From assembly GCF_042684665.1 (NCBI RefSeq), contig NZ_JBHULY010000019.1, positions 115,080-179,079 of the forward strand: 64,000 nucleotides of DNA, in the 5' to 3' direction. Positions 1-9,500 of the stretch are shown here, in pieces. The stretch comes from Jejuia rubra. GTDB lineage: Bacteria > Bacteroidota > Bacteroidia > Flavobacteriales > Flavobacteriaceae. Made by a program: the position numbers and the translations under genes. The notes beneath the pieces are model-generated. The model searched no databases, was not told where the DNA came from, and saw only the letters and a list, made by a program, of their open reading frames with translations. Each line of letters begins with the position of its first letter. The stretch's first letter is position 1.

Positions 1-2187
1 GTAGCTTTAGAAATAAATGCGGCTTTGGGAAGTAAAGCTTTCGATCCAGGCACGCCGATTAAAACACGTCAAGGCAACGATAAAGCGGTAGCAAAATTAG
101 TTGCTGATATGAAGGCCGGAAAGGTTGGGGCTATCATCATGAGTGGTGTGAATCCTGCTTATACTTTGCCAAATTCGACTGATTTCCTTGAAGGACTAGG
201 AAAAACAAAATTGTCCGTAGCGTTTTCTCTGAAAGAAGACGAAACTTCTACGGCATGTGATTATATCGCTGCAGCACCTCACTATTTAGAATCTTGGGGT
301 GATGTGGAATTGAAAAAGGGACACTTTGGTTTAACACAGCCAACGATTCGTCCTTTGTTCGATACAAGACAATTTCAGGAAGCTTTGTTAAAGTGGACTG
401 GAAATGACAGTTCATATTTGGACTACATCAAAGCCACCTGGAATGATGGAATTTTAGGAGGTAGTTCTTTCAACCAAGCCTTGCACGATGGTATTTTCGT
501 TGCGGGCGGTGCTTCTGGAAATGGAGTAAGTGGATCTCACACGGTTGAAACGACTTCTACTAAACTAAAAGATAAAAAAGATAGAACTTTTGTTGGAGGC
601 ATTATCCATGATGTTGCCGTTGGTGTTGGTATCAAAGACGAGGATAAAAATGAGTTTGTTACCACAACATCTTCCCAAACGATAGATGCTGGAGGAGCTA
701 ACGGTAGTGCAGGCATTGTAAGTGGAGTAAGTGCTGCAAGGGCCTTAGCAAAATCTTCAAAATCTGATGGTTTAGAATTAACATTATATGCCAAAACAGG
801 TATGGGTGACGGTCAACAAGCCAACAACCCATGGTTGCAAGAATTCCCTGATCCGATTACAAGAACGGCTTGGGATAACTATTTAACCGTTTCCAAAGCT
901 GATGCCGATGCATTAGGTTTAGAAAATACCCACGTGGCTAACGGTGCTTTGAATAGTAACTATGCAAAAGTTACTGTTAATGGTGTTTCGGTTACCGTGC
1001 CTGTTATAATTCAACCAGGTCAGGCCAAAGGTTCTGTTGGATTGGCGTTTGGGTATGGCAAGACCCAAGGCATGAAAGAAGAAATGCAAGTAGGTGTAAA
1101 TGCCTATCCATTATATCAGGATTTCAACAACGTACAGAGCGTTACTGTTGAAGCTGTTGGCGGAGAGCATGAATTTGCCTGCGTACAGTTGCACAATACC
1201 CTGATGGGACGTGGGGATATCGTAAAGGAAACCACTTTAGAAATCTTCAATACCTATGATAGGGAAGACCACGAGCACGGTTGGAACAAAGTACCAAAAG
1301 TATCTTTGAACCACGAAGAAACACCTGTAACTTCTCCTGAAGTGGATTTATGGGATGAGTTTGACCGTTCTATCGGACATCACTTCAATCTATCTATTGA
1401 TTTAAATGCCTGTACGGGATGTGGTGCCTGCGTGATTGCTTGTCACTCTGAAAATAACGTACCTGTAGTTGGGAAAACTGAAGTACGTCGTAGTCGTGAT
1501 ATGCACTGGTTGCGCATCGATAGATATTATTCTTCGGAAGAGTCCTTTGAAGGAGACAATTCCAAAAAAGATAATATTTCTGGTTTAGGAAGCTCATTAA
1601 GTGAGTTTGGTGAAATGGAAAATGCAGCAGATAACCCTGAAGTAGCATTCCAGCCAGTAATGTGTCAGCACTGTAACCATGCGCCTTGTGAAACTGTTTG
1701 TCCTGTAGCCGCAACCTCTCACGGTCGTCAAGGTCAAAACCATATGGCGTACAACCGTTGTGTAGGTACAAGATACTGTGCCAACAACTGTCCTTACAAA
1801 GTGCGTCGTTTCAACTGGTTCTTATATAACGGCAATGATGAATTCGATTACCATATGAATGACGATTTAGGCCGTATGGTGTTGAATCCAGATGTTGTGG
1901 TGCGTTCACGTGGTGTAATGGAAAAATGTTCAATGTGTATTCAGAAGACACAGAAAACCATTTTGGATGCCAAACGTGACGGACGCCAGATTAAGGATGG
2001 AGAATTCCAAACGGCTTGTTCGGCAGCATGTAACAATGGTGCCATGGTATTTGGAGATATCAATGATAAGGAAAGTAAAGTTGCAAAACTTAAGGAAGAT
2101 AATCGTATGTATCACTTGTTAGAGCATGTTGGCACAAAACCAAACGTGATTTACCAGACCAAAGTGAGAAATACAACCGAAGCATAA
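1..2187 (+). CDS. actB: Alternative complex III iron-sulfur subunit ActB (5' partial)
   Basis: The frame is open from the first base, so the N-terminus lies outside the window; 728 codons are seen of a family that is usually about 1000 residues. The protein is the large peripheral subunit of the quinol:cytochrome c oxidoreductase called alternative complex III. The first part resembles a molybdopterin oxidoreductase that has lost its cofactor. The C-terminal part, from about in-window residue 460, is a ferredoxin-like iron-sulfur domain with clustered cysteines: CTGCGACVIAC near residue 471, CQHCNHAPCETVCP near 555, then CVGTRYCANNCP, CSMC and CSAAC. These would hold one [3Fe-4S] and three [4Fe-4S] clusters, as in the known Flavobacterium johnsoniae complex. 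actC follows after 86 bases. Identification is secure from the cysteine pattern plus the actC-F order. Confidence 0.95.
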   Translation, partial: VALEINAALGSKAFDPGTPIKTRQGNDKAVAKLVADMKAGKVGAIIMSGVNPAYTLPNSTDFLEGLGKTKLSVAFSLKEDETSTACDYIAAAPHYLESWGDVELKKGHFGLTQPTIRPLFDTRQFQEALLKWTGNDSSYLDYIKATWNDGILGGSSFNQALHDGIFVAGGASGNGVSGSHTVETTSTKLKDKKDRTFVGGIIHDVAVGVGIKDEDKNEFVTTTSSQTIDAGGANGSAGIVSGVSAARALAKSSKSDGLELTLYAKTGMGDGQQANNPWLQEFPDPITRTAWDNYLTVSKADADALGLENTHVANGALNSNYAKVTVNGVSVTVPVIIQPGQAKGSVGLAFGYGKTQGMKEEMQVGVNAYPLYQDFNNVQSVTVEAVGGEHEFACVQLHNTLMGRGDIVKETTLEIFNTYDREDHEHGWNKVPKVSLNHEETPVTSPEVDLWDEFDRSIGHHFNLSIDLNACTGCGACVIACHSENNVPVVGKTEVRRSRDMHWLRIDRYYSSEESFEGDNSKKDNISGLGSSLSEFGEMENAADNPEVAFQPVMCQHCNHAPCETVCPVAATSHGRQGQNHMAYNRCVGTRYCANNCPYKVRRFNWFLYNGNDEFDYHMNDDLGRMVLNPDVVVRSRGVMEKCSMCIQKTQKTILDAKRDGRQIKDGEFQTACSAACNNGAMVFGDINDKESKVAKLKEDNRMYHLLEHVGTKPNVIYQTKVRNTTEA

Positions 2188-2273
2188 TTTTAAGTAGCAA
2201 AGTAAAAAGTTGAGAAGTTTAAAAGTGCTTTTACTTTAAACTTTTAAACACATAAACAATTAAACAATTAAAT

Positions 2274-4019
2274 ATGGCGTCTCATTACGAAGCACCTATT
2301 AGAAGACCTTTAGTTACAGGCGAGAAATCATACCACGATGTTACCGTGGATGTGGCCAAACCTGTAGAAGGAAAAGCCAATAAGCACTGGTGGATAGTTT
2401 TTGGTATCTCACTTGCCGCTTTTCTTTGGGGAATTGGATGTATCATTTATACCATATCAACGGGTATCGGTACTTGGGGTTTGAATAAAACCGTAGGTTG
2501 GGCCTGGGATATTACCAACTTCGTTTGGTGGGTAGGTATTGGTCACGCGGGAACGCTGATTTCAGCGGTATTGTTGCTCTTCCGTCAAAAGTGGAGAATG
2601 GCCGTAAACCGTTCCGCGGAAGCGATGACCATTTTCTCGGTAGTACAGGCTGGTTTATTCCCGATCATTCACATGGGGCGTCCTTGGTTAGGCTATTGGG
2701 TATTGCCAATTCCAAACCAATTCGGGTCGCTATGGGTAAACTTCAACTCACCATTGCTTTGGGACGTATTTGCGATTTCAACGTATCTATCGGTATCCTT
2801 AGTATTCTGGTGGACAGGTTTATTGCCAGATTTCGCAATGATTCGCGATAGAGCAGTTAAGCCATTTCAAAAGAAAATATATTCCTTATTAAGTTTCGGA
2901 TGGTCCGGTCGTGCAAAGGACTGGCAACGTTTTGAAGAAGTGTCTTTGGTACTTGCTGGTTTAGCAACACCACTAGTACTTTCTGTACACACAATTGTAT
3001 CCTTTGACTTTGCCACTTCGGTAATTCCAGGTTGGCATACCACTATCTTCCCACCGTATTTCGTTGCGGGAGCGGTATTCTCTGGATTTGCGATGGTGAA
3101 CACGCTTTTGATTATTATGAGAAAAGTGTGTGATTTAGAAGATTATATCACAGTACAACATATCGAATTGATGAACATCGTCATCATGATTACGGGTTCT
3201 ATCGTTGGTGTGGCATACATCACCGAGCTATTTATCGCTTGGTACTCAGGTGTGGAATATGAGCAATACGCCTTCTTAAATAGAGCAACCGGACCTTACT
3301 GGTGGGCCTATTGGGCGATGATGACCTGTAACGTATTTTCGCCACAATTTATGTGGTTCAAAAAATTAAGAACAAGCATCATGTTCTCTTTCTTTATATC
3401 GATTGTGGTAAACATCGGAATGTGGTTTGAACGTTTTGTAATTATCGTAACCTCATTGCATAGGGATTACTTGCCATCGTCATGGACTATGTTCTCGCCA
3501 ACCTTTGTGGATATTGGGATATTTATCGGTACCATTGGATTCTTCTTTGTGTTGTTCTTACTTTATTCTAGAACATTCCCTGTAATTGCACAGGCTGAGG
3601 TGAAGACCATCTTGAAATCTTCTGGTGAGCGTTACAAAAAGATTAGGGAAAGAGGTGATAGTTTAGTGGGTACAGGTGCCGATGAACGTACTTCAGGAAA
3701 ATCAGCAACAGTGGCTCCAACCTCTGAGGCTCCTAAAACAGAGGTTTCAGATGAAGATAAATCTGCAATGACCGACTCACTTTTATCAAGTATTGGTGCG
3801 TTTGATGCATCTACTCAGACGGCAGACGACTTGAAGAAAATCAGTGGTGTTGGTCCAAAAATGGAACAAGTTTTAAACAGTATTGGTATCTACACTTTCC
3901 TTCAGGTAAGCAAGATGACCAAAAAAGAATATGATTTGTTGGACAGTATCACAGGTTCTTTCCCGGGTAGGGCAGAACGTGACGATTGGGCCGGGCAAGC
4001 TAAAAAATTAATAAACTAA
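2274..4019 (+). CDS. actC: Alternative complex III NrfD-like membrane subunit ActC with C-terminal helix-hairpin-helix extension
   Basis: The protein has 581 residues. Residues about 40-455 form a polytopic NrfD/PsrC-type membrane domain with about ten hydrophobic segments, the quinol-binding subunit of alternative complex III. The family is normally about 450-490 residues. Here a low-complexity Ser/Thr/Ala/Glu linker (about 465-505) leads into an extra domain at about 518-581, with the motif KKISGVGPKMEQVLNSIGI followed by a hydrophobic and charged helix pattern. This is typical of the helix-hairpin-helix domains often seen as C-terminal additions to respiratory or ribosomal proteins in Bacteroidota. 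The role of the extension in the complex is unknown. The gene lies between actB and actD in one operon, with 9 bases before actD. Confidence 0.94.
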   Translation: MASHYEAPIRRPLVTGEKSYHDVTVDVAKPVEGKANKHWWIVFGISLAAFLWGIGCIIYTISTGIGTWGLNKTVGWAWDITNFVWWVGIGHAGTLISAVLLLFRQKWRMAVNRSAEAMTIFSVVQAGLFPIIHMGRPWLGYWVLPIPNQFGSLWVNFNSPLLWDVFAISTYLSVSLVFWWTGLLPDFAMIRDRAVKPFQKKIYSLLSFGWSGRAKDWQRFEEVSLVLAGLATPLVLSVHTIVSFDFATSVIPGWHTTIFPPYFVAGAVFSGFAMVNTLLIIMRKVCDLEDYITVQHIELMNIVIMITGSIVGVAYITELFIAWYSGVEYEQYAFLNRATGPYWWAYWAMMTCNVFSPQFMWFKKLRTSIMFSFFISIVVNIGMWFERFVIIVTSLHRDYLPSSWTMFSPTFVDIGIFIGTIGFFFVLFLLYSRTFPVIAQAEVKTILKSSGERYKKIRERGDSLVGTGADERTSGKSATVAPTSEAPKTEVSDEDKSAMTDSLLSSIGAFDASTQTADDLKKISGVGPKMEQVLNSIGIYTFLQVSKMTKKEYDLLDSITGSFPGRAERDDWAGQAKKLIN

Positions 4020-4028
4020 ACATAGTCA

Positions 4029-4562
4029 ATGGAAGCTTCAAAAGTTATTCACGCTATCTATACTGATGATGATGTATTAATGTCGGCCGTTAAAAAGGTG
4101 AAGGCAGCAAAACATCATATCGAAGAAATATATACACCGTTTCCGGTACACGGGCTAGACAAAGCAATGGGCTTGGCGCCAACCAGAATTGCGATTACAT
4201 CGTTTATGTATGGGTTGGTTGGTTTATCGGTTGCCATTACCATGATGAACTTCATCATGATTGAGGATTGGCCTCAAAATATTGGAGGCAAGCCTAGCTT
4301 TAGCTATTTGGAAAATATGCCGGCTTTTGTGCCGATTATGTTTGAGTTGACGGTATTCTTTGCAGCGCATTTAATGGTAATCACTTTCTATTTAAGAAGT
4401 AGGATGTGGCCGTTTAAAAAAGCTGAGAATCCAGATCCAAGAACTACAGACGACCATTTTTTAATGGAAATTGCGGTGCATGGTAATGAGAGCGAGTTAC
4501 AAAGTTTACTTGCCGAAACAGGTGCAGTTGAAGTTAATATAGTTGATAAAGAAGCGCATTAA
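4029..4562 (+). CDS. actD: Alternative complex III subunit ActD (DUF3341)
   Basis: This 177-residue protein has a soluble N-terminal part (about 1-50) and two hydrophobic helices (about 55-80 and 100-122), then a charged C-terminal tail. That is the usual build of the DUF3341 family, subunit ActD of alternative complex III. In known structures ActD sits in the membrane arm beside ActC and ActF. The motif near residues 31-50, with the sequence IEEIYTPFPVHGLDKAMG, is the conserved family signature. The gene follows actC by 9 bases and is followed by actE, so it is translated within the same operon. Confidence 0.93.
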   Translation: MEASKVIHAIYTDDDVLMSAVKKVKAAKHHIEEIYTPFPVHGLDKAMGLAPTRIAITSFMYGLVGLSVAITMMNFIMIEDWPQNIGGKPSFSYLENMPAFVPIMFELTVFFAAHLMVITFYLRSRMWPFKKAENPDPRTTDDHFLMEIAVHGNESELQSLLAETGAVEVNIVDKEAH

Positions 4563-4572
4563 TATAATTTAT

Positions 4573-5127
4573 ATGAAAAGCTTAATTAGAATAGCATTTG
4601 TAGCAGTTGTTTTAGTAGCTGTGTCGTGTAAGACGGATACTGCTCGTAACTATGAGTTTATGCCAAACATGTACGAACCCGTAAGTTATGAAACGTATGG
4701 TGAAAATGACATGTTTGAAAATGAAATGGCTTCAAGAACCCCGGTTGAAGGAACTGTGCCAAGAGGGTCTGTGCCGTTTGATATTGAAAATTCCACAGCA
4801 GGTTATGAATTGGCCAAGGCTACAATCACTTGTCCGTTAGACTCAACTCAAGTAGATTTGGATAGAGGAAAGGAATTGTATGATATTTATTGTGGCATCT
4901 GCCATGGCAACAAAGGCGATGGCCAAGGTAAGTTGGTAAAGCGCGAAAAGATTTTGGGTATTCCAAGTTATGATGATGCAGGTAGAGCTATCAACGAAGG
5001 CAGTATTTACCATACGATTTACTATGGTAAAAACGCTATGGGGAGTTATGCAAATCAGTTGAACGAGGAAGAACGTTGGCAGGTTGTGTCTTATGTTCTA
5101 AAGTTAAAAGCAGATTTAGAAAAGTAA
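4573..5127 (+). CDS. actE: Alternative complex III monohaem cytochrome c lipoprotein ActE
   Basis: The ATG at 4573 is chosen over an in-frame codon at 4543 because it gives a proper lipoprotein signal peptide ending VAVSC (lipid-modified Cys19) and removes an overlap with actD. The 184-residue protein has one haem c attachment motif, CGICH at residues 107-111, in a cytochrome c domain with a later MGSYANQL segment that can supply the methionine axial ligand. It is the monohaem ActE subunit, which passes electrons from the complex towards the oxidase. It lies between actD and actF, with 7 bases before actF. Confidence 0.93.
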   Translation: MKSLIRIAFVAVVLVAVSCKTDTARNYEFMPNMYEPVSYETYGENDMFENEMASRTPVEGTVPRGSVPFDIENSTAGYELAKATITCPLDSTQVDLDRGKELYDIYCGICHGNKGDGQGKLVKREKILGIPSYDDAGRAINEGSIYHTIYYGKNAMGSYANQLNEEERWQVVSYVLKLKADLEK

Positions 5128-5134
5128 TAGAGAT

Positions 5135-6508
5135 ATGCAAGATTACAAGTTTTCAAATAAATTAAGGACATTTTCTTTCATCCTAATGGTATTGGGATTG
5201 TTAGGAGTGGGGTATGGATTTATGACCTCCAATAAGTCTTTTGAAGAAGTTGAGCATTTACTAGCTGAGGAATCACATCACGGTGGCGGACATGGAGAAG
5301 AGGCGGCTCATGCAGTAGCAAGTCACGACAATCATGCTGATGATGCCCATGCTACTGATTCACACGGTGATAATGCACATGGAGAGGTGGATGAGCATAC
5401 CAAGCATATTGAGCATGTACAGCACCAAATTCATAATAGACCTTGGGCGGCCCTTTACGTTGCGGCATTCTTTTTTATGATGATAGCTTTAGGCTGTTTG
5501 GCCTTTTATGCCATTCAGATTGCATCGCAAGCAGGATGGTCTCCTGTATTGTTTAGGGTGATGGAAGGGATAACTGCATATCTATTGCCTGGAGCAATAA
5601 TTGTATTGCTCATTGCTATAGCTTCTGGAACAGTAGGACATTATAATTTGTTTATTTGGATGGACCCGGATGTAGTAGCTCACGATAAATTGATTCAAGG
5701 AAAATCAGGATGGTTAAACTTGACTGGCTTTATAATCCGTGCTATTATCTTTATTAGTGGTTGGGTTTTATATCGTCATTTTTCACGTAAATTTTCAATT
5801 GCACAGGATACAGCTGAAGATAAAAGCAACTTTAAAAAGTCATTCCGTATTTCAGCGGCATTCTTGGTATTCTTCATCTATACGGAATCCATGATGTCTT
5901 GGGATTGGATTATGAGTGTTGATCCACACTGGTTTTCAACATTATTTGGATGGTATGTATTCGCTTCCATGTTTGTAAGTGGTATCACTGTGATTGCTTT
6001 GATTTCGATTTACCTAAAATCTAGAGGATATCTAGAATTTGTGAATGAAAACCATTTACACGATGTGGCAAAGTTTATGTTTGCGATGAGTATTTTCTGG
6101 ACCTATCTGTGGTTCTCACAATTCATGCTGATTTGGTATTCTAACATTCCGGAAGAAGTTACCTATTTCATCTCAAGATTCAACGATTATAAATTACCAT
6201 TCTTGGGTATGGTGGTACTGAACTTTGTGTTCCCAATTTTAATGTTGATGAATGCGGACTATAAGCGAATTCCTTGGTTCGTAGTTATGACTGGTTTGGT
6301 AATCTTATTTGGACACTATATTGATGTTTTTAATATGATAATGCCTGCAACTGTTGGAGATAGATGGTTTATTGGTATCCCAGAAATCAGCTCGATATTA
6401 CTGTTTGCGGGTCTGTTCATCTTTGTGGTGTTTACAGCTTTAACAAAAGCACCATTACTGGTAAAGCAGTATCCATTTAGAAAAGAAAGTGAAGATTTTC
6501 ATTATTAA
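5135..6508 (+). CDS. actF: Alternative complex III membrane subunit ActF with histidine-rich N-terminal loop
   Basis: This 457-residue NrfD-like polytopic membrane protein is the second large membrane subunit of alternative complex III, with about ten hydrophobic helices. After the first helix (about 12-30) there is a loop at residues 41-100 holding 15 histidines with many Asp and Glu, before the next helix near residue 103. Acidic histidine-rich loops of this kind can bind metal, but no such role is shown here. The tail of the gene ends in a short charged stretch. coxB starts 30 bases downstream, which fits the ACIII-oxidase supercomplex gene order in Flavobacteriia. Confidence 0.93.
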   Translation: MQDYKFSNKLRTFSFILMVLGLLGVGYGFMTSNKSFEEVEHLLAEESHHGGGHGEEAAHAVASHDNHADDAHATDSHGDNAHGEVDEHTKHIEHVQHQIHNRPWAALYVAAFFFMMIALGCLAFYAIQIASQAGWSPVLFRVMEGITAYLLPGAIIVLLIAIASGTVGHYNLFIWMDPDVVAHDKLIQGKSGWLNLTGFIIRAIIFISGWVLYRHFSRKFSIAQDTAEDKSNFKKSFRISAAFLVFFIYTESMMSWDWIMSVDPHWFSTLFGWYVFASMFVSGITVIALISIYLKSRGYLEFVNENHLHDVAKFMFAMSIFWTYLWFSQFMLIWYSNIPEEVTYFISRFNDYKLPFLGMVVLNFVFPILMLMNADYKRIPWFVVMTGLVILFGHYIDVFNMIMPATVGDRWFIGIPEISSILLFAGLFIFVVFTALTKAPLLVKQYPFRKESEDFHY

Positions 6509-6538
6509 TTAAGATATAAATAAAGACGACCGATAACA

Positions 6539-7612
6539 ATGACTGCTTTATTAACAATTATAGTTTTAGTATTTATTTTAATTGCCATTTGGCAGATGGT
6601 GAAGATTTTCGATTTAGCACAGGCTAGACAAGAAAGTACTACTGCTGGCGTTGCTACCGATAAGGACAACACCATGAATGGTTACTTAATGATGGGCTTT
6701 TTGGCCTTTATTTATGTCATTACCATTGTATGTTGTGTAAAATATGGCGATTTACCTTTGATGTCGAATTCGGCATCTGAGCATGGACCGACGATAGATA
6801 ACTTGATGGTTATTTCCATGGTGATTATCTTCTTTGTACAGACGGTAACTCAGTTTTTATTGCATTACTTCGCATACAAGTATAAAGGTGAAAAAGGGAA
6901 GAAAGCTTTATTCTTTGCTGATAATAATAAGTTGGAATTTATTTGGACGATCATTCCTGTAATCGTTTTGGCTGGTTTAATTATTTACGGGTTGAATACT
7001 TGGATCAATATCATGGGTGTTGATGAAAGTGACGATCCATTAGTAGTTGAATTATATGCACAACAGTTTAACTGGAAAGCACGATACGGCGGTGCAGACA
7101 ATACCCTAGGGAAGGCAAATGTGCGTTTGATCGATATCGATCGTGCTAACATTTTAGGTTTGGATGAATCCGATCCTAATGCTCAGGATGATGTGATTAC
7201 CACTGAATTGCACTTACCAGTAGGTCGCCCTGTACTGTTCAAAATGCGTTCACAGGATGTTTTACACTCTGCATATATGCCTCACTTTAGAGCTCAAATG
7301 AACTGCGTGCCTGGTATGATTACCCAGTTTGGGTTTACGCCTACAAAAACCACGGCGCAAATGCGGGAAACACAGCAAATGAAGGATAAGGTACAACATA
7401 TCAATGAAATCCGGACTGAAAAGAGCAAAGCCTTAATAGCTAAAGGCGAGGATGCTTTAGAGCGTTATGAATTTGATTATTTGTTGTTGTGTAATAAGAT
7501 ATGTGGCAAATCGCATTACAATATGCAAATGAAAATTGTGGTGGAAACACAAGAAGAATATGACGCTTGGATGAAGGAGCAGAAGGAATTCAAAAACTCT
7601 TTAATTAACTAA
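6539..7612 (+). CDS. coxB: Cytochrome c oxidase subunit II
   Basis: The 357-residue protein has an extra N-terminal helix (1-22), then the two membrane helices normal for subunit II (about 50-68 and 80-100, with a further hydrophobic stretch at about 138-156) and a C-terminal cupredoxin domain facing the periplasm. The binuclear CuA ligands are present as CNKICGKSHYNM: Cys318, Cys322, His326 and Met329, with the upstream histidine in DVLHSAYMPHF near residue 242. A charged insertion of about 40 residues, rich in Lys, Glu and Gln, lies between the HFRAQMN strand and the CuA loop, as is common in Bacteroidota. No haem c motif is fused to it, so electrons must come through ActE or another cytochrome. 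Confidence 0.95.
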   Translation: MTALLTIIVLVFILIAIWQMVKIFDLAQARQESTTAGVATDKDNTMNGYLMMGFLAFIYVITIVCCVKYGDLPLMSNSASEHGPTIDNLMVISMVIIFFVQTVTQFLLHYFAYKYKGEKGKKALFFADNNKLEFIWTIIPVIVLAGLIIYGLNTWINIMGVDESDDPLVVELYAQQFNWKARYGGADNTLGKANVRLIDIDRANILGLDESDPNAQDDVITTELHLPVGRPVLFKMRSQDVLHSAYMPHFRAQMNCVPGMITQFGFTPTKTTAQMRETQQMKDKVQHINEIRTEKSKALIAKGEDALERYEFDYLLLCNKICGKSHYNMQMKIVVETQEEYDAWMKEQKEFKNSLIN

Positions 7613-7638
7613 TACAAAAAGAAAAACGAAATAAGATT

Positions 7639-9429
7639 ATGTCAGCACACGCAGATACTCACGCTCACGACGACCACGGACATCATCATAAAGAAACGTT
7701 TGTTACTAAATATATTTTTAGTCAAGATCATAAGATGATCGCCAAGCAGTACCTTATTACAGGTACTATTATGGGGGTTATTGGGGTAATGATGTCGCTC
7801 ATGTTTCGTATGCAGATTGCCTGGCCTGAACAGCCAAATGTGATTTTTGAGGCATTGCTTGGAAAATGGGCTCCGAATGGCGTTATGGATGCAGATATCT
7901 ATTTGGCTTTGGTTACGATACATGGTACCATTATGGTGTTCTTCGTATTAACAGCTGGTTTGAGTGGTACATTTAGTAACCTCTTAATTCCATTGCAGAT
8001 TGGAGCAAGAGATATGGCTTCTGGATTTCTTAATATGGTTTCCTATTGGTTATTCTTTTTGTCTAGTGTGGTGATGGTAATATCCCTATTTGTACAGGCT
8101 GGACCGGCCGCTGCAGGTTGGACGATTTACCCTCCATTGAGTGCCCTAGAATTGGCGCAAGGTGGCTCGGGAATGGGTATGACCTTATGGTTGGTTTCTA
8201 TGGCTATCTTTATTGCATCATCGTTATTAGGGTCGTTAAATTATATCGTTACGGTAATCAACTTGAGAACTAAGGGTATGTCTATGACCAGATTGCCACT
8301 GACTATTTGGGCATTTTTTATTACAGCGGTTATCGGTGTGATTTCATTCCCAGTATTATTATCTGCGGCCTTGTTGTTGATTATGGATAGAAGTTTCGGT
8401 ACATCGTTTTTCTTATCGGATATATTTATTCAAGGTGAAGTGTTGCACTATCAAGGTGGGTCTCCAGTATTATTTGAACATTTGTTTTGGTTCTTAGGAC
8501 ATCCGGAAGTTTATATAGTTATATTACCTGCGATGGGTCTGGTTTCTGAAATTATGGCATCCAACTCACGTAAACCCATTTTTGGTTACCGTGCGATGAT
8601 TGCTTCCATTTTGGCGATTGCATTTCTTTCCACTATTGTATGGGGGCACCATATGTTTATCTCCGGAATGAATCCATTCCTTGGTTCTGTATTTACATTT
8701 ACCACTTTATTGATTGCGATACCTTCTGCTGTAAAAGCCTTCAACTGGATTACTACCCTCTGGAAGGGTAATCTCCAAATGAATCCCGCAATGCTGTTTT
8801 CAATTGGTTTTGTGTCAACTTTTATTACTGGAGGTTTAACTGGTATTATTCTTGGAGATTCAGCATTGGATATCAATGTGCATGATACTTACTTTGTGGT
8901 GGCACACTTCCACTTGGTAATGGGTATCTCAGCATTGTACGGCATGTTTGCTGGGATTTACCACTGGTATCCAAAAATGTTTGGTACAATGTTGAACAAG
9001 AATTTAGGTTATATTCATTTTTGGGTAACGGCAGTATGTGCTTACGGCGTATTCTTCCCAATGCATTTTATCGGAATGGCAGGATTGCCACGTCGTTATT
9101 ACACCAATAGTAATTTTCCATTATTCGATGATTTAGCTGATGTTAATGTGATTATCACCATATTTGCTTTGGTAGGTGGTGCAGTTCAAATTTTGTATCT
9201 GTACAATTTCTTCGCAAGTATCTTCTTTGGAAAGAAAACAGTTCAAAACCCATGGAAATCTACAACTCTTGAATGGACAGCACCAATCAAGCATATTCAC
9301 GGTAACTGGGAAGGTGAGATTCCACATGTACACCGTTGGGCTTACGACTACAGTAAGCCAGGACATGATGAGGACTTCGTGCCTCAAAACATTCCGTTAA
9401 AGGACGGAGAGGAAGAGTTACAGCACTAG
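7639..9429 (+). CDS. coxA: Cytochrome c oxidase subunit I
   Basis: This 596-residue protein with about twelve membrane helices is the catalytic haem-copper oxidase subunit. The ligands are visible: His95 (haem a, in IHGTIMVFF), His288 and Tyr292 (the cross-linked CuB pair in GHPEVY), His337-His338 (CuB), His423 (haem a3) and His425 (haem a) in VAHFHLVMG. It is an A-type oxidase by the GHPEVYI tyrosine. The first 17 residues hold seven histidines. The gene closes the actB-coxA operon and is followed after 29 bases by a strong terminator. Subunits III and IV are encoded about 42 kb downstream. Confidence 0.97.
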   Translation: MSAHADTHAHDDHGHHHKETFVTKYIFSQDHKMIAKQYLITGTIMGVIGVMMSLMFRMQIAWPEQPNVIFEALLGKWAPNGVMDADIYLALVTIHGTIMVFFVLTAGLSGTFSNLLIPLQIGARDMASGFLNMVSYWLFFLSSVVMVISLFVQAGPAAAGWTIYPPLSALELAQGGSGMGMTLWLVSMAIFIASSLLGSLNYIVTVINLRTKGMSMTRLPLTIWAFFITAVIGVISFPVLLSAALLLIMDRSFGTSFFLSDIFIQGEVLHYQGGSPVLFEHLFWFLGHPEVYIVILPAMGLVSEIMASNSRKPIFGYRAMIASILAIAFLSTIVWGHHMFISGMNPFLGSVFTFTTLLIAIPSAVKAFNWITTLWKGNLQMNPAMLFSIGFVSTFITGGLTGIILGDSALDINVHDTYFVVAHFHLVMGISALYGMFAGIYHWYPKMFGTMLNKNLGYIHFWVTAVCAYGVFFPMHFIGMAGLPRRYYTNSNFPLFDDLADVNVIITIFALVGGAVQILYLYNFFASIFFGKKTVQNPWKSTTLEWTAPIKHIHGNWEGEIPHVHRWAYDYSKPGHDEDFVPQNIPLKDGEEELQH

Positions 9430-9458
9430 TAGTTAGAATTAATCTTACAATACAGAAG

Positions 9459-9479
9459 CCCGCTTTTAAGCGGGTTTTT
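9459..9479 (+). terminator. Rho-independent terminator after coxA
   Basis: CCCGCTT at 9459-9465 pairs with AAGCGGG at 9468-9474 and is followed at once by five T. It closes the act-cox operon 30 bases after the coxA stop codon. Confidence 0.9.
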
Positions 9480-9500
9480 CTGTTTAAATACATTTTATTG

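Noticed and set aside
1394..1771. A 125-codon open frame on the - strand inside actB
   Set aside because: It is opposite the iron-sulfur cysteine clusters of actB and reads as Tyr/His/Leu-rich noise.
2205..2245. Possible attenuator hairpin AAGTTTAAA/TTTAAACTT between actB and actC
   Set aside because: The stem is nearly all A and T, has no T tract, and lies inside an obvious operon; likely just AT-rich spacer.
4543..4572. Earlier start for actE overlapping actD
   Set aside because: It would put ten polar residues before an otherwise perfect lipoprotein signal peptide.
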